A stretch of 34,395 nucleotides of DNA from assembly GCA_964568845.1 (NCBI GenBank), contig CAZMSC010000017.1:1-34395 (forward strand). The letters are read 5' to 3'. The notes beneath the pieces are model-generated. The model did no database searches. It worked only from the letters and a program-made list of their open reading frames with translations, and had not been told where the DNA came from. The DNA is from DTBU01 sp964568845 (GTDB lineage Archaea; Thermoproteota; CALKCG01; B24). Made by a program: the position numbers and the translations under genes. This document shows positions 15,530 through 25,300 of the stretch, piece after piece; the stretch's first letter is position 1; the number at the start of each line of letters is the position of its first letter.

Positions 15530-16468
15530 TCAACGGATTTCCTGACGCATGAATATCATGTAAGATGCGATGAAGGTTATAGCCGTAACCAACACTAACA
15601 CTAGAATATTTGGCCATGCTGAAGTCAAGCTCTCCATTATGGAGATATTTCTAATATCTGTAGGGGCCTGTCTGGGGCCAATCATGATCTCAGTGTAAAC
15701 GTTCAGTACGTATTGTGCTATTCTGCTGAAGTGGTGGTTCGGCGTAAAGTTGTTTATTGTCTCAGTTATAGCTGTACGACTCCTCATCTCCTCGATTAAA
15801 CGTTGCCTCTCCTCTGGGGAGGTTATATTCTGAGCAAAGCGCATCGGCCTTATGGTGAAAGCTACCAAGGAAGCTATGATTGGTATGACGAAGGAGAAGA
15901 TCGCCCATAGTACGACTCCGACGATCATACTCTGCGTCGTCCTCTTTGAAACTGTTGATAGTAGTATTGCTATGCCGTAGTATGTCATGGCGAAGAGTAT
16001 GGAAAACACTACGAATAGGGCAAGTCTAGCCACTTCTTCACTTGTAGGTGTTACACCCAGAACAAGTATAGATCCTCCTATGCTTACGACCGACGCTATA
16101 GAGGTTGCTAGAGTAATCGCTAATAACGCCGCGAGAAACTTCCCATTTATTACGATATCCCTATATACTGGCTGAGCGAGGACTATTTTCAACGTACCCT
16201 TCTCCCGCTCACCAGATATGGCGTCGAAGCCTAAAGCTAAACCTATTATCGGCGCAAAGTACGACATCATCGAAACTAATGTATACGCGGCTCTACCTAG
16301 AAAGCCCCGTGGCATAGCAACTCCGGGAATATTCTGGACTACTGTGAGGTAGACAGATGCTATTGCTACAGTAAGCAACAATCCAAAAACGACCACTAAA
16401 ATTATAAACCGTCTTCCCTTCACTATGTCGGAAAACTCTTTCAAGGCTACTGTAAACGTGCTAGGCAT
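15530..16468 (-). CDS. ABC-2 type transporter permease (module A)
   Basis: This integral membrane subunit of an ABC exporter has about six hydrophobic helices: near residues 20-45, 80-100, around 110-135, 145-170, 180-210 and 285-305. 'GEREKGTLKIVLAQPV' after helix 2 is the classic ABC-2 'E..GT...L..P' coupling segment. A polar extracellular loop lies at about 220-280. The frame opens at TTG 16474, but ATG 16468 is preceded by GGAGGAGG at ideal spacing and is the likely start (312 residues). It overlaps the end of the ATPase gene by 8 bp, so translation is coupled. The substrate is unknown; the partner surface protein upstream suggests envelope export or signalling. Confidence 0.88.
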   Translation of the reverse strand: MPSTFTVALKEFSDIVKGRRFIILVVVFGLLLTVAIASVYLTVVQNIPGVAMPRGFLGRAAYTLVSMMSYFAPIIGLALGFDAISGEREKGTLKIVLAQPVYRDIVINGKFLAALLAITLATSIASVVSIGGSILVLGVTPTSEEVARLALFVVFSILFAMTYYGIAILLSTVSKRTTQSMIVGVVLWAIFSFVIPIIASLVAFTIRPMRFAQNITSPEERQRLIEEMRSRTAITETINNFTPNHHFSRIAQYVLNVYTEIMIGPRQAPTDIRNISIMESLTSAWPNILVLVLVTAITFIASYMIFMRQEIR

Positions 16469-17426
16469 GTTCAACCTCCTCCATACGGTAATATCTCATG
16501 AATAGGTCTTCAAGTGTTGGCTCTTCCACTTGAAGCGTTGAAATTTCCACGCCGTAGCTTAATGCGAGTTTACTTATTTCAGCTCTAACGTCTCTCTTCG
16601 CCCTCACGATCACAGCGTCATCTTCACGTTCAACTTTATTCACGTCGCTTAATTGCATTATAGCTGAAGCTAGCGATTGCACGTCTCCTTTACCCTTAAC
16701 ACGAATCTTATAACCTTCTTCAGCCATTAACTTTTCTATAAGTTCTCTAACCTTTCCCTGAACTATAAGCCTTCCTCTATTTATTATACCTATTGAACTA
16801 CATAGAGGGCCTACTTCGAAAAGCAAGTGGGTACTGAGCATTATGGTCTTTCCCTCCTTGCTAAGTTTAACGACCAACTCCCTAAAGGCTCTAGCCCCCT
16901 CGGGGTCTAATCCGGCCGTAGGCTCATCGAATATCAGAAGTTCTGGGTTTTTGAGTAGAGCTTGAGCTATACCGAGCCTCTGCTTCATCCCCCTTGAGAA
17001 GCCTCCAACCTTCCTATTCCTCACTTCATACAGTCCAACTGTTGTTAATACATCTTCTATAAGCTTCTTTCTCTCACTTTTATGAATGTCATTCAAAGCC
17101 GCTATATATTCGAGGTTTTGCTCAGCTGTAAGGTGGTCGTAGAATCCAAATGGATCGGGTAGAAGCCCCACCTTTCTCCGTATCTGTATAGACTCCTTAA
17201 TTATGTCGTATCCGAGAACTTTAGCCGAGCCGTTTGTAGGAAGGGTAAGTCCAGTTAGTATCATAATTAGAGTAGTCTTACCGGCACCGTTCGGCCCAAG
17301 CAATCCGAAAACTGAGCCTTTCTCAACTTTAAGATTTAGATGATCTACGGCTACTATGCTCCTTCCCTCGGACCTATATATCTTCGTAAGGTCATATGTT
17401 TCAATTACATAGCTCAACTTTTTCAC
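16461..17426 (-). CDS. ABC transporter ATP-binding protein (module A)
   Basis: This nucleotide-binding subunit powers the ABC-2 permease. Counting from GTG 17426, Walker A is 'GPNGAGKTT' (44-52), the signature is 'FSRGM' (143-147), Walker B 'LLIFDEPT' is at about 163-170 and the switch His is H200. A C-terminal extension of about 90 residues follows the NBD, as in many ABC-2 exporters. The GTG overlaps the TGA stop of the upstream surface-protein gene (GTGA), but the strong GGAGG touches that GTG directly. The TTG three codons later (17417) has proper spacing and may be the real start. It overlaps the permease gene downstream. The arrangement surface protein - ATPase - permease forms one tightly coupled unit. 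Confidence 0.92.
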   Translation of the reverse strand: MKKLSYVIETYDLTKIYRSEGRSIVAVDHLNLKVEKGSVFGLLGPNGAGKTTLIMILTGLTLPTNGSAKVLGYDIIKESIQIRRKVGLLPDPFGFYDHLTAEQNLEYIAALNDIHKSERKKLIEDVLTTVGLYEVRNRKVGGFSRGMKQRLGIAQALLKNPELLIFDEPTAGLDPEGARAFRELVVKLSKEGKTIMLSTHLLFEVGPLCSSIGIINRGRLIVQGKVRELIEKLMAEEGYKIRVKGKGDVQSLASAIMQLSDVNKVEREDDAVIVRAKRDVRAEISKLALSYGVEISTLQVEEPTLEDLFMRYYRMEEVEHA

Positions 17427-19759
17427 CTCCTTCCAAACCTCCTATATACTATGATTAAGCCTATCACAGCCGCCATGATAAGGATACCTCCATAAATAAT
17501 CCAGCTGGTTTCATGGAAAACCTCCACTCTCAATGTGAAAGATTTAACTTCAGCTTGATCAGATAACACGTTAAAGTCGATATAATAGTTGCCTGCGTTT
17601 ACGTCAGCCTCCGTTGTGATCGTGACCGTAAAAGTGGCCCCTTCGTCTGTTTTTAAAGATGTAATATGGCTAGGTGCGATATTTACGGAGAAGCCGCTGG
17701 GTATGCTTCCAGCTACGGCGACAACTCTAACATTCGTAACATCCTGAGTCCCAGTATTTTTAACTGTGAGGTCGAACGCTCCCTCTCCTCCAACGTTTAG
17801 AGACGTGTAGAAGTTTTGATTAGTCACGGTAATTTCATAGACTCCTAGCACGTTCAGGGTAAGGCTTGCAAACTTTCTCACATCCGAATTTGACACAGAA
17901 ACCGTGAAGTTGTATATTCCCAATTTAAACCCCTTCGGTATAGAAGCTACAACATAGAACTCCTTCGATTTGCCAGCCTCAACGTATACCTTCGTTATCT
18001 CCTGTTTATTTACATCCTCGAACCGAATATTCAATCCTTCAGGTAAGCTTTCAACAGCAAGGTTGAACAACTGATCATACCCTCCGGTGTTTAACGCTAC
18101 AAGCTTGAAGCGTGCACTTGAACCTGCATAGGCGTCAAGATAAGGTGGAGTAGCCGTTAATTCAACGCATGGTTTCGGTCTCTCCACTATTAGACGTAAG
18201 AGAAGGCTTTCGGAAATATTCTGAGATTTAGCTAGGAATGTGAAGTTGTATTCTCCATCATTTACCGTCGACGGTGTGGAGATTTCAACCATTAAATCCA
18301 CAGACCCACCCCCATCCAACTCTACGTCTGATACGGCTTCACCACTACTGCTTTTGACTGATATGAGCCAGCCGGGAGGCTGCGGGTTGATTGAGAAACT
18401 GAAACGTTGCTCTACATCCGTAGGGTTCCTGATTTTCAGTTGGAATTTAACAGTACCTCCGGGTGTAATGGTTTTCCCCGGAAACTGGCAAAATATAACA
18501 TTTTCCCTTAAAGGTTGCACTTTAACCGTAAACTCTAGTGAGGAGTCTGACGAACCTATGGCAATCACTTTAAGCGGGTAGTCGTCAATAGCCGTGGAGA
18601 ATGGGATGGTAACTTCTAATTGAAGGTTTAAACTTGCTTTAGGAGCTAGTGTGAATTTTGAAGCCTCCTGGTTTGATTGAGTTATTATTCGCATAATCCA
18701 GTCTTTAGGGCTGACGGTTGATAGTTCAACTGTTTCATATTCTTCACCATTATTTGTGACAGTTAAAGGGATGAGTAGTTTTCGACCCGGCTCAGCCGTT
18801 AGCGTTAAGATGGAACCGTATAATTTTATGGTCTTCTGCAGAGTTATCTCTCCAATGTTTATATCTTCATTGCCAATCGTAATGCTTCTGGTACACTTAG
18901 TATAGCCAGGTTTTGAAAAACGGAGTGTAAAGCTTTTAGAAGCCTCTAATTCTACCGTAAAGTACCCGTTGAAGTCGCTACTCACGCTAGTGATTGGTAA
19001 ACCGTCGGAAGAGTACACGTCAACGTTAGCGTTTCCAACAGCATTGCCAGACTCATCCACCAATCTACCTGAAACCGTGACGGCGGATTTAACGTACACA
19101 GTAATCGTCATATACGTTTTCAACGTTCCAATAGCTACTACAGCAATACCGTATTCGCTATTTACCGGAACCGTTGAGGGGATAGATATCTCCAGTTGAA
19201 GGTTTTGCTTAGTAGAGGCTGGTATGTAAACTTCGGAAACCTCATGATTGCTTTGATCTAAAACCCTCGTAAGCCAATTGCTCGGCTTGTATACTATAAG
19301 CTCTAATGTTTCGTCGGAATCACCGATGTTACTTATGGTGAATGGAATGACCACTCTGCTTCCTGAGCTAGCAGTCAACTTTAAAGCTGAACTGTACAGT
19401 TTTATGGCTCTATTTAAAACTATAGCGCTTATATTCATGTTATTCTGAACATTTAGTGATTTTTCAACTTTAACGTAGCCTGGTTTTGAAAAGCAAAGTT
19501 TGTATTGGCCGCCTTCCAATGATAGCATGAAGTATCCATCTGATTGTGTACGAGTGGAATCTATAAAAGCCCCATTAGACGAATAAGCTTCGACTAAAAC
19601 ATCGCTCAGCCCTACACCCATCTCATCTACAACAGTACCGTAAACGCTCCACGTTGCGCAAAACACCTTGTTAGTCATCTCCAATTTTAGAGAGAGCCAG
19701 AAAGCTAGAACCATCAGAAGCACTGTTTGCATTAGTAGCTTCGTAGTGAACCTTACCAT
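17423..19759 (-). CDS. Large secreted, membrane-anchored Ig-like repeat protein (module A)
   Basis: This 778-residue extracytoplasmic protein was not assigned to a named gene. Residues about 9-34 form a signal peptide. A carboxypeptidase-regulatory-like beta-sandwich follows ('VYGTVVDEMGVGLSDVLVEAY...GYF', about 39-104), then a NEW3/CARDB-like Ig domain. The same pair is repeated about 190 residues later ('VSGRLVDESGNAVGNANVDVY...GYF', about 229-296), showing an internal tandem duplication. At least three further NEW3-like domains follow ('F....NPTDVEQRFSFSI', 'NTGGYDQLFNL', 'NTGTQDVTNVRV'). The C-terminus is one TM helix ('WIIYGGILIMAAVIGLIIVY') with a basic tail. It is first in the operon with the ABC ATPase and permease and overlaps the former. 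It may present a binding array to the transporter or help export; neither is proven. Confidence 0.85.
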   Translation of the reverse strand: MVRFTTKLLMQTVLLMVLAFWLSLKLEMTNKVFCATWSVYGTVVDEMGVGLSDVLVEAYSSNGAFIDSTRTQSDGYFMLSLEGGQYKLCFSKPGYVKVEKSLNVQNNMNISAIVLNRAIKLYSSALKLTASSGSRVVIPFTISNIGDSDETLELIVYKPSNWLTRVLDQSNHEVSEVYIPASTKQNLQLEISIPSTVPVNSEYGIAVVAIGTLKTYMTITVYVKSAVTVSGRLVDESGNAVGNANVDVYSSDGLPITSVSSDFNGYFTVELEASKSFTLRFSKPGYTKCTRSITIGNEDINIGEITLQKTIKLYGSILTLTAEPGRKLLIPLTVTNNGEEYETVELSTVSPKDWIMRIITQSNQEASKFTLAPKASLNLQLEVTIPFSTAIDDYPLKVIAIGSSDSSLEFTVKVQPLRENVIFCQFPGKTITPGGTVKFQLKIRNPTDVEQRFSFSINPQPPGWLISVKSSSGEAVSDVELDGGGSVDLMVEISTPSTVNDGEYNFTFLAKSQNISESLLLRLIVERPKPCVELTATPPYLDAYAGSSARFKLVALNTGGYDQLFNLAVESLPEGLNIRFEDVNKQEITKVYVEAGKSKEFYVVASIPKGFKLGIYNFTVSVSNSDVRKFASLTLNVLGVYEITVTNQNFYTSLNVGGEGAFDLTVKNTGTQDVTNVRVVAVAGSIPSGFSVNIAPSHITSLKTDEGATFTVTITTEADVNAGNYYIDFNVLSDQAEVKSFTLRVEVFHETSWIIYGGILIMAAVIGLIIVYRRFGRR

Positions 19760-19925
19760 GGCGGCTCACATTATCAAAAACCGACTGACGTATTATTAAA
19801 GTTTTCTACATATGCATCTTATATAATACTAGTATAATGTCTATATAGGCTATGTTTTAATGAACTACTTTCTAGGGTTAGATTTTATTAGACTCATTTT
19901 ACCAGCTATAGGTGGGTGTTGCCTT
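19760..19925. promoter_or_regulatory. Divergent promoter region, module A / second URO-D-like gene
   Basis: The minus strand has tttaataat (about 19792-19801) some 37 bases before ATG 19759. The plus strand has ttatataatact (about 19818-19829) and tctatatagg (about 19838-19847). The latter predicts a start near 19868, downstream of the upstream ATG 19860, which supports the TTG 19926 start for the plus gene. The assignments are inferred from spacing. Confidence 0.45.
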
Positions 19926-21017
19926 TTGAACCATCTAGAACGGTTCCATAGGGTCTTCCAGTTTAAGGAGGTCGATAGGGTTCCAGACTACGAGTTTGGA
20001 TACTGGGATGAGACGATTGATAGGTGGCATAGGGAAGGCCTCCCACTTGAGATGAAGACCAATAGAGATGTTGAGCTCTACCTTAATCTTGAAGGATGGG
20101 ACTTTATAGATATGCTACCCGTGGTGACTGGGCTATGGCCACCTCTGCCAAGTAGAATAATTAAGGAGGAAAGGGATAGGATGCTTATCTACGACGGAAT
20201 GGGAGGCATATACCTCGCCACGAAAAGTACATCGTCTCCACCACACTATATCAAATATCCTCTAAGAACTAGGGAGGATTGGGAGAGGCTTAAGCCCTTC
20301 TTCGACCCAAACACGCCGGGACGTTTCCCGCTGAACTGGGATGAAGTGGTTACAGCATATAGGGAGCGTGAGGCTCCTCTAGGGATAAACGTCGGAAGCC
20401 TGTATGGGTGGCTTAGAAACTTAATGGGGGTTCAAGGGATATCCATAGCGTTCTACAGGGACCCCGATTGGGTTGCCGAAATGATGGATACTTTGGTCAA
20501 TCTATGGATATCTATTATCCGCAGAGCTCTACGGAGCATTAAAGTAGACTTTGCGACTTGGTGGGAGGATATGTGCTATAATAAAGGCCCATTGATATCG
20601 GTCCGCCACTTTGAAGAATTCATGGTTCCAAGATATAGGAAAGTGACGGATGTGCTCAAAGAATACGGAGTCACGATCAACATAGTCGATTGCGATGGAG
20701 ATATAACCCGCTTGGTTCCTGGATGGCTTGAAGGAGGGATCAACTGTATGTTTCCGTTGGAGGCACGTTGCACAGACATATATAAGCTTAGGGAGCAATA
20801 CGGACATAAGGTTCTGCTCATGGGCGGTGTGGATAAAAGAGCTTTAATAGCTGGTGGCAACGCCATAGATAAAGAGCTTGAAAGGCTTACACCGCTACTT
20901 AAAGATGGAGGCTACATACCCATGGTAGATCACAGATGTCCGCCAGAGGTCTCGTATCAAACATACTTATACTATTTAAAGAGGAAGAGGGAATGGATTG
21001 GCAGATACGACGTTTAA
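19926..21017 (+). CDS. URO-D superfamily protein, second paralogue
   Basis: This TIM-barrel protein of the uroporphyrinogen decarboxylase/methyltransferase superfamily is only distantly similar to the one at 1645-2697. From TTG 19926 it begins 'NHLERFHRVFQFKEVDRVPDYEFGYWDE', as expected for a family N-terminus, and GGTGGG lies nine bases upstream. The longer frame from ATG 19860 adds 22 hydrophobic residues before the domain and is less likely. Signatures are 'WWEDMCYNKGPLIS', 'NIVDCDGDITRLVPGWLEGG', 'VLLMGGVDKRAL' and 'MVDHRCPPEVS'. The zinc His-X-Cys of MtaA is missing (the position reads V-D-C-D-G), and HemE arginines are absent, so it is neither a known CoM methyltransferase nor HemE. It sits alone between the two ABC modules, facing the opposite way. 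Confidence 0.8.
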   Translation: MNHLERFHRVFQFKEVDRVPDYEFGYWDETIDRWHREGLPLEMKTNRDVELYLNLEGWDFIDMLPVVTGLWPPLPSRIIKEERDRMLIYDGMGGIYLATKSTSSPPHYIKYPLRTREDWERLKPFFDPNTPGRFPLNWDEVVTAYREREAPLGINVGSLYGWLRNLMGVQGISIAFYRDPDWVAEMMDTLVNLWISIIRRALRSIKVDFATWWEDMCYNKGPLISVRHFEEFMVPRYRKVTDVLKEYGVTINIVDCDGDITRLVPGWLEGGINCMFPLEARCTDIYKLREQYGHKVLLMGGVDKRALIAGGNAIDKELERLTPLLKDGGYIPMVDHRCPPEVSYQTYLYYLKRKREWIGRYDV

Positions 21018-21026
21018 ACGTATAAC

Positions 21027-21054
21027 GATGGTAAGACTTATTCCATCCTTTTTC
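21027..21054 (+). terminator. Hairpin plus T-tract terminator after the second URO-D-like gene
   Basis: GATGG (21027-21031) pairs with CCATC (21043-21047), with weak extra pairing between TAAG and CTTA inside. CTTTTTC follows immediately. It starts ten bases after the stop codon and lies in the convergent gap between this gene and module B, fitting a terminator. Confidence 0.5.
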
Positions 21055-21102
21055 TTAAATACCTTTTAGGTTAAATTAAGCATTCTCATAGGAAAACGTG
21101 TT

Positions 21103-22320
21103 TCACTCGTATCTTAAAGCTACTACAGGTGGGATCTTTGAGGCTCTGTATGCTGGTAATGCTCCACCAACTAAACCCACCGTAATCGTCAGTAATATCG
21201 TCTGCCCGATTAGAGTGGACGTTATTTTCGGACTTACTACAAACGTTAACCCCATTCCTCTTATGCTTAACCCCCTAGAAGACAGTACATGTGCACCTAG
21301 CACTCCCAGCGATATGCCAACTAAACCTCCGATTAAACTCATCATTATCGACTCTAAGAGTATCATGAATAGGATTTGGCCATTCGTATAGCCTATAGCC
21401 TTCATCACACCTATCTCCCTCGTTCTCTCCATGACGGCCGTTATCATGGTTGCGGCAGTACCTGCTATTGCGACGGCGAAGGCGGAGAGTGAAGTTGAGA
21501 AATTTATGAAACTTATTGCGTCAGTGACGCTAGATATCGTTTCGGCTATTGCGCTGAATGCTATAACCCGCAATCTATCTTCATACTTGTTTCTCAATGT
21601 TGAGACTATAGTCTTAACGAATGACGGGTCTTTGGCGAGTACAAATATCCCCGACCAATCTCTCATACCGAGTAGCCTCTTACCAGCCTCTGGGCTTAGA
21701 AAAATCGTTGAATCTGGATCGACTATTAAGGCTCCACCGTACTCTTCAAGGATCGCACCTAAAACTATGTTTATACTTTTCTTACCAGTCATCTTTCCCC
21801 CCTCTATTTTAGGTATATCTACCATTAAAACGTCGTCTATGGCAAAATACCGTTCTCCATTATCTTTAAAGGCGACTTTCCTACCAGCTATTGAGTATAA
21901 TATTTCTGTCTTAGATGGGATTTTTCCCTCACCTATTTTCAAGCTTCCTATCGCTTCAAAAAGCAACGTATAGTCTACGGCGAAAATTGAAACTTTAACA
22001 TCTTCGGTTCCTCTTTTAAGCACCCCTTGTGTTGAATAGAATGGTTCAGCCCTCGCAACCTCCGACAGAGTCCTCACGAACTGCAGATCTTCCTCGCTCA
22101 GCTTATAGTTTTCATTTGGAAAGATGGCTATTGCATTCTGTCCAAGCGACGTCACCTTTCCAACTATGTAATCTGAATATCCTCCTACTACAGAGCTCAT
22201 CATAACTAGCACTAAAGGCCCTATGGAGATTCCGACTGTAGTTAAGAGTGCTCTAATCCTTCTCTCACTTAAAGCCTTTAATGATAGTCTGACGAAATCT
22301 AAGATTATATATGGATTCAT
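21103..22320 (-). CDS. MacB/FtsX-type ABC transporter permease (module B)
   Basis: The protein is about 405 residues with the four-helix MacB/FtsX layout: one N-terminal TM helix ('RALLTTVGISIGPLVLVMMSSVV'), a large extracytoplasmic domain of about 220 residues, then three C-terminal helices. 'VMERTREIGVMKAIGYTNGQIL' is the conserved coupling segment of this family, and 'ALPAYRASKIPPVVALRYE' is the typical C-terminal tail. Such permeases usually transmit mechanical force or move lipids or peptides rather than import solutes. GTG 22332 touches the upstream stop, but ATG 22320 has GGGAG at good spacing and is preferred. It is last in the order ATPase - surface protein - permease. Its partner ATPase is the LolD/MacB-like gene at 25585-26325. 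Confidence 0.9.
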   Translation of the reverse strand: MNPYIILDFVRLSLKALSERRIRALLTTVGISIGPLVLVMMSSVVGGYSDYIVGKVTSLGQNAIAIFPNENYKLSEEDLQFVRTLSEVARAEPFYSTQGVLKRGTEDVKVSIFAVDYTLLFEAIGSLKIGEGKIPSKTEILYSIAGRKVAFKDNGERYFAIDDVLMVDIPKIEGGKMTGKKSINIVLGAILEEYGGALIVDPDSTIFLSPEAGKRLLGMRDWSGIFVLAKDPSFVKTIVSTLRNKYEDRLRVIAFSAIAETISSVTDAISFINFSTSLSAFAVAIAGTAATMITAVMERTREIGVMKAIGYTNGQILFMILLESIMMSLIGGLVGISLGVLGAHVLSSRGLSIRGMGLTFVVSPKITSTLIGQTILLTITVGLVGGALPAYRASKIPPVVALRYE

Positions 22321-22331
22321 TAACACTCCCA

Positions 22332-25300
22332 CTAAGCTCTGCCAGTTGAATGGGTCTTTAAAAACCTATAAATTAGAAATGCTGAAACAGCTAGAAAAAC
22401 CACGACTGCACCTACTATTATCCAGGTCTCAATACTGATCCCCTCTTTTTGAACCGGTGTAATAGCCTCCTCCTCCTCACGTAGAACTATCTTAACAACC
22501 ATTTCACTACAGCTTAACTCATTGAAAACATTATAATAGCTTATACGTAGCACTCCAGTTTCGTTATATTCAGGGACATCTATTCTAAATGCTACTTCCG
22601 AGCCTGGGTCAACGTCACCGATGAGAGTTGATCTAGTTACGTTGTCTACTTCCAAGCTAGCTTCAACCCTGTAAGCCATAGCAGAGCCGTAGTTTACAAC
22701 GATACCTGAAATCGTTGAGGATGTTTTTGTGCCAGTGGCTTTAATATCCCTTATCCGAAGGTCTATAAACGGCTCAACTATAATGGTTACAGTATTGTTA
22801 AAGCTTTTAAGCATACCGCTTGCATCCTTATAAATCACCGAAATCATAAGCGGTACAGGACCATATGTGATCATCGTTGATCCTTCAAGCTGTGTTATTG
22901 AACCAAGGGGGTTATATGCTAATGTAATCGGTATTTCACGTCTCTCATCTGGGGAAATATTCTTAACGTAGACCACTGAAGGCGACGGTATCAGAGTAGC
23001 AGCCCCTCGATAGGGTGAAACCATTATGTAAACGTCATACATTGGAGAGCTTCCAAAGTTTACAATAGTTAATGATGCATCTGTAAAGCGTTTCCTAACG
23101 TTTAAGCTCCCATTCATGTATATTCCAACGTACTCCGTCCTCCCTAAAATCGTAATCGGGATTTCAACATTAACCGTTCTTCTAGTACCCCATTGATCTA
23201 CATAGGAGAGCCTACCTTCAGCGTTATACTGTCCAACATCTAGATCAAATACATTGAGAGCTGCAACAAACGTTAAAATATCACCTCTGGAAAAGGTTTG
23301 AGAAGCTTCAGTTTGATATGTGCTTAAGAGCTCCTCTAAAGCCGAAATCGGGATTTGCATCTGCTGGATCAGTCCGGTAGTTCCACCAGGTACTGGAGTA
23401 ATTTTAATATATGAGGAATTATCGTGAGAGTTAGAGATGCCGCTCGGCAAATTCAACTCTAAAACAGCACCCCTCATACTGTCTACGTAGTTGTTTCTAA
23501 TAGACACCAGCAAATGCGCACCATAAGTATTGGGTCCAGTTGTCCCTTCATACCATCTGCTATCTATAAACTCCACCGCCTGTCTATCGTCACATATGTT
23601 GATCGTTAAGTTATATGCTTCAACGCATCTAACTCCAGGTCCGCCGGATGAAATCATGAAATCCGCTATTAAAGTTGCATTATACCTCCCAGGCTGGACT
23701 TCACCAATGGAAATCGTAAACGAAGCCGTAAAAGTGCTTAAACTTCTTATTGGGCCTTCGGCGTATGTGCTCGCCTCCTCCCGTCCATTTGAAGTCATAC
23801 CTTTAGGCAATTTAAGTAGGAGGTTTACTCCGCCTATGGAGAATGGTGTTCGATTTGCAATAGTCACCTGATATGTTGCATTATCTGTCTTTGGGAAAAC
23901 GCTATAGTTGTTCTGCCAACTGGAGTCAACTATCGAAAGCTTACTGTCTGACGCAGGATACTTTTCAACTGGAAGATTTACCGTAAGTCTCCGAGTTACT
24001 TCGACATATGTTCCAAATTCATCAAAGATATAGCTCACGGAAACTTCAATGGGGATGGATTCAACGGAAGAGTTTACATCGAAATATAGAGTAACTGATG
24101 CGGAGGAACCCGGCATCAGCCTAGCCGGCAATGTTTCCGAACTCTTAATAGGTCTTAAGTATTTTGAGCTAACGTTAACAAAACCTCCAACTACATCATA
24201 TCGCCCCTTGTTGATAAAGCTTAAAGTTAATGGTGTGTATCGTGAATTTTCGTATGCCGGGTTTGGATTCGGAGAACCCCAATAAGCTGATAAAATTACC
24301 AGCTCTGGCACATAACTGTAGACGCTTTCGACCGTAATCTGAAACCTCGTGTTCTGATACGCTATGAAAGAAGCCCCGGAGATAACTCTGACGTAAGATA
24401 TGCTGAGCCAGCAGTCATATTGATCTGGCTTTATTGTAGAATCTACGTCAACCGTTATTTCTACGAAAGAGGATCCTCCAGCCCCCATCCCATTAGCATA
24501 CGTTCCGGAGATGCCTCTCACCTCAATTCCATCTGGGAGTACAGGTATAATGCTCATAGCGCCTATAACGTCGGAAAGTCTATTCATTAAGCCAATTCTA
24601 ATGGTGGCTCCTCTTGCCGATGGAAGTAGCGGCGCCTCTTCACCCTGATACATCACATAAACATATGAAATCACTATGGGATCTTCACGCGGTGGATTAG
24701 TTACGCTAAACTGTACATCTAAAGTTGTCGTAGTAGTATAAGTAACACCGTCATCGGTTCTCATACTTGCATCTACATAAACTTCAGCTTTATAAACACC
24801 GATTGACGCATTAATGGGTATTGAAATTCCTGTAAATGTTAGAGTGAACCTTTCGCCTATATCAACTGGTCCAACTGTTGATTTGGGATTATTAACCGTG
24901 AAACCTCTTGGCAATAAAAGGTTGAAGCTAGCTGAGTTTATCACGGAATCGCCTGCATTCTCCAGTAGAATGTAAAAGTTCGTATCGCTTGAACCCGGAT
25001 AGGCGGCTGGTGATAAATAGGCGTCAAGAGCCCTCAGTACAATGTCAGGGTAGCTAGAAACACTAAGCTCTATTATATGCTCCTCATATAAGATAAGCGA
25101 GCCGTAGCGATAAGTTATGTTTAATACTAAATCGTATACACCAGGTGGTAGCGACTTTGATACATCCAGCAAGTAGTCGAAAGTTACGTGCTCTCCAGTT
25201 TTTACTTCGTAAGCAAAAGACCCGTTTAGAAACTTTGCCGGCGCTAATGAACCACTTCCGGCACTAAATTCTATGCCTGGAACAGTTTTCAACTGCCCCA

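Noticed and set aside
21431..21973. 180-codon plus-strand ORF inside the module B permease
   Set aside because: It is an antisense shadow of a clearly conserved FtsX-type permease.
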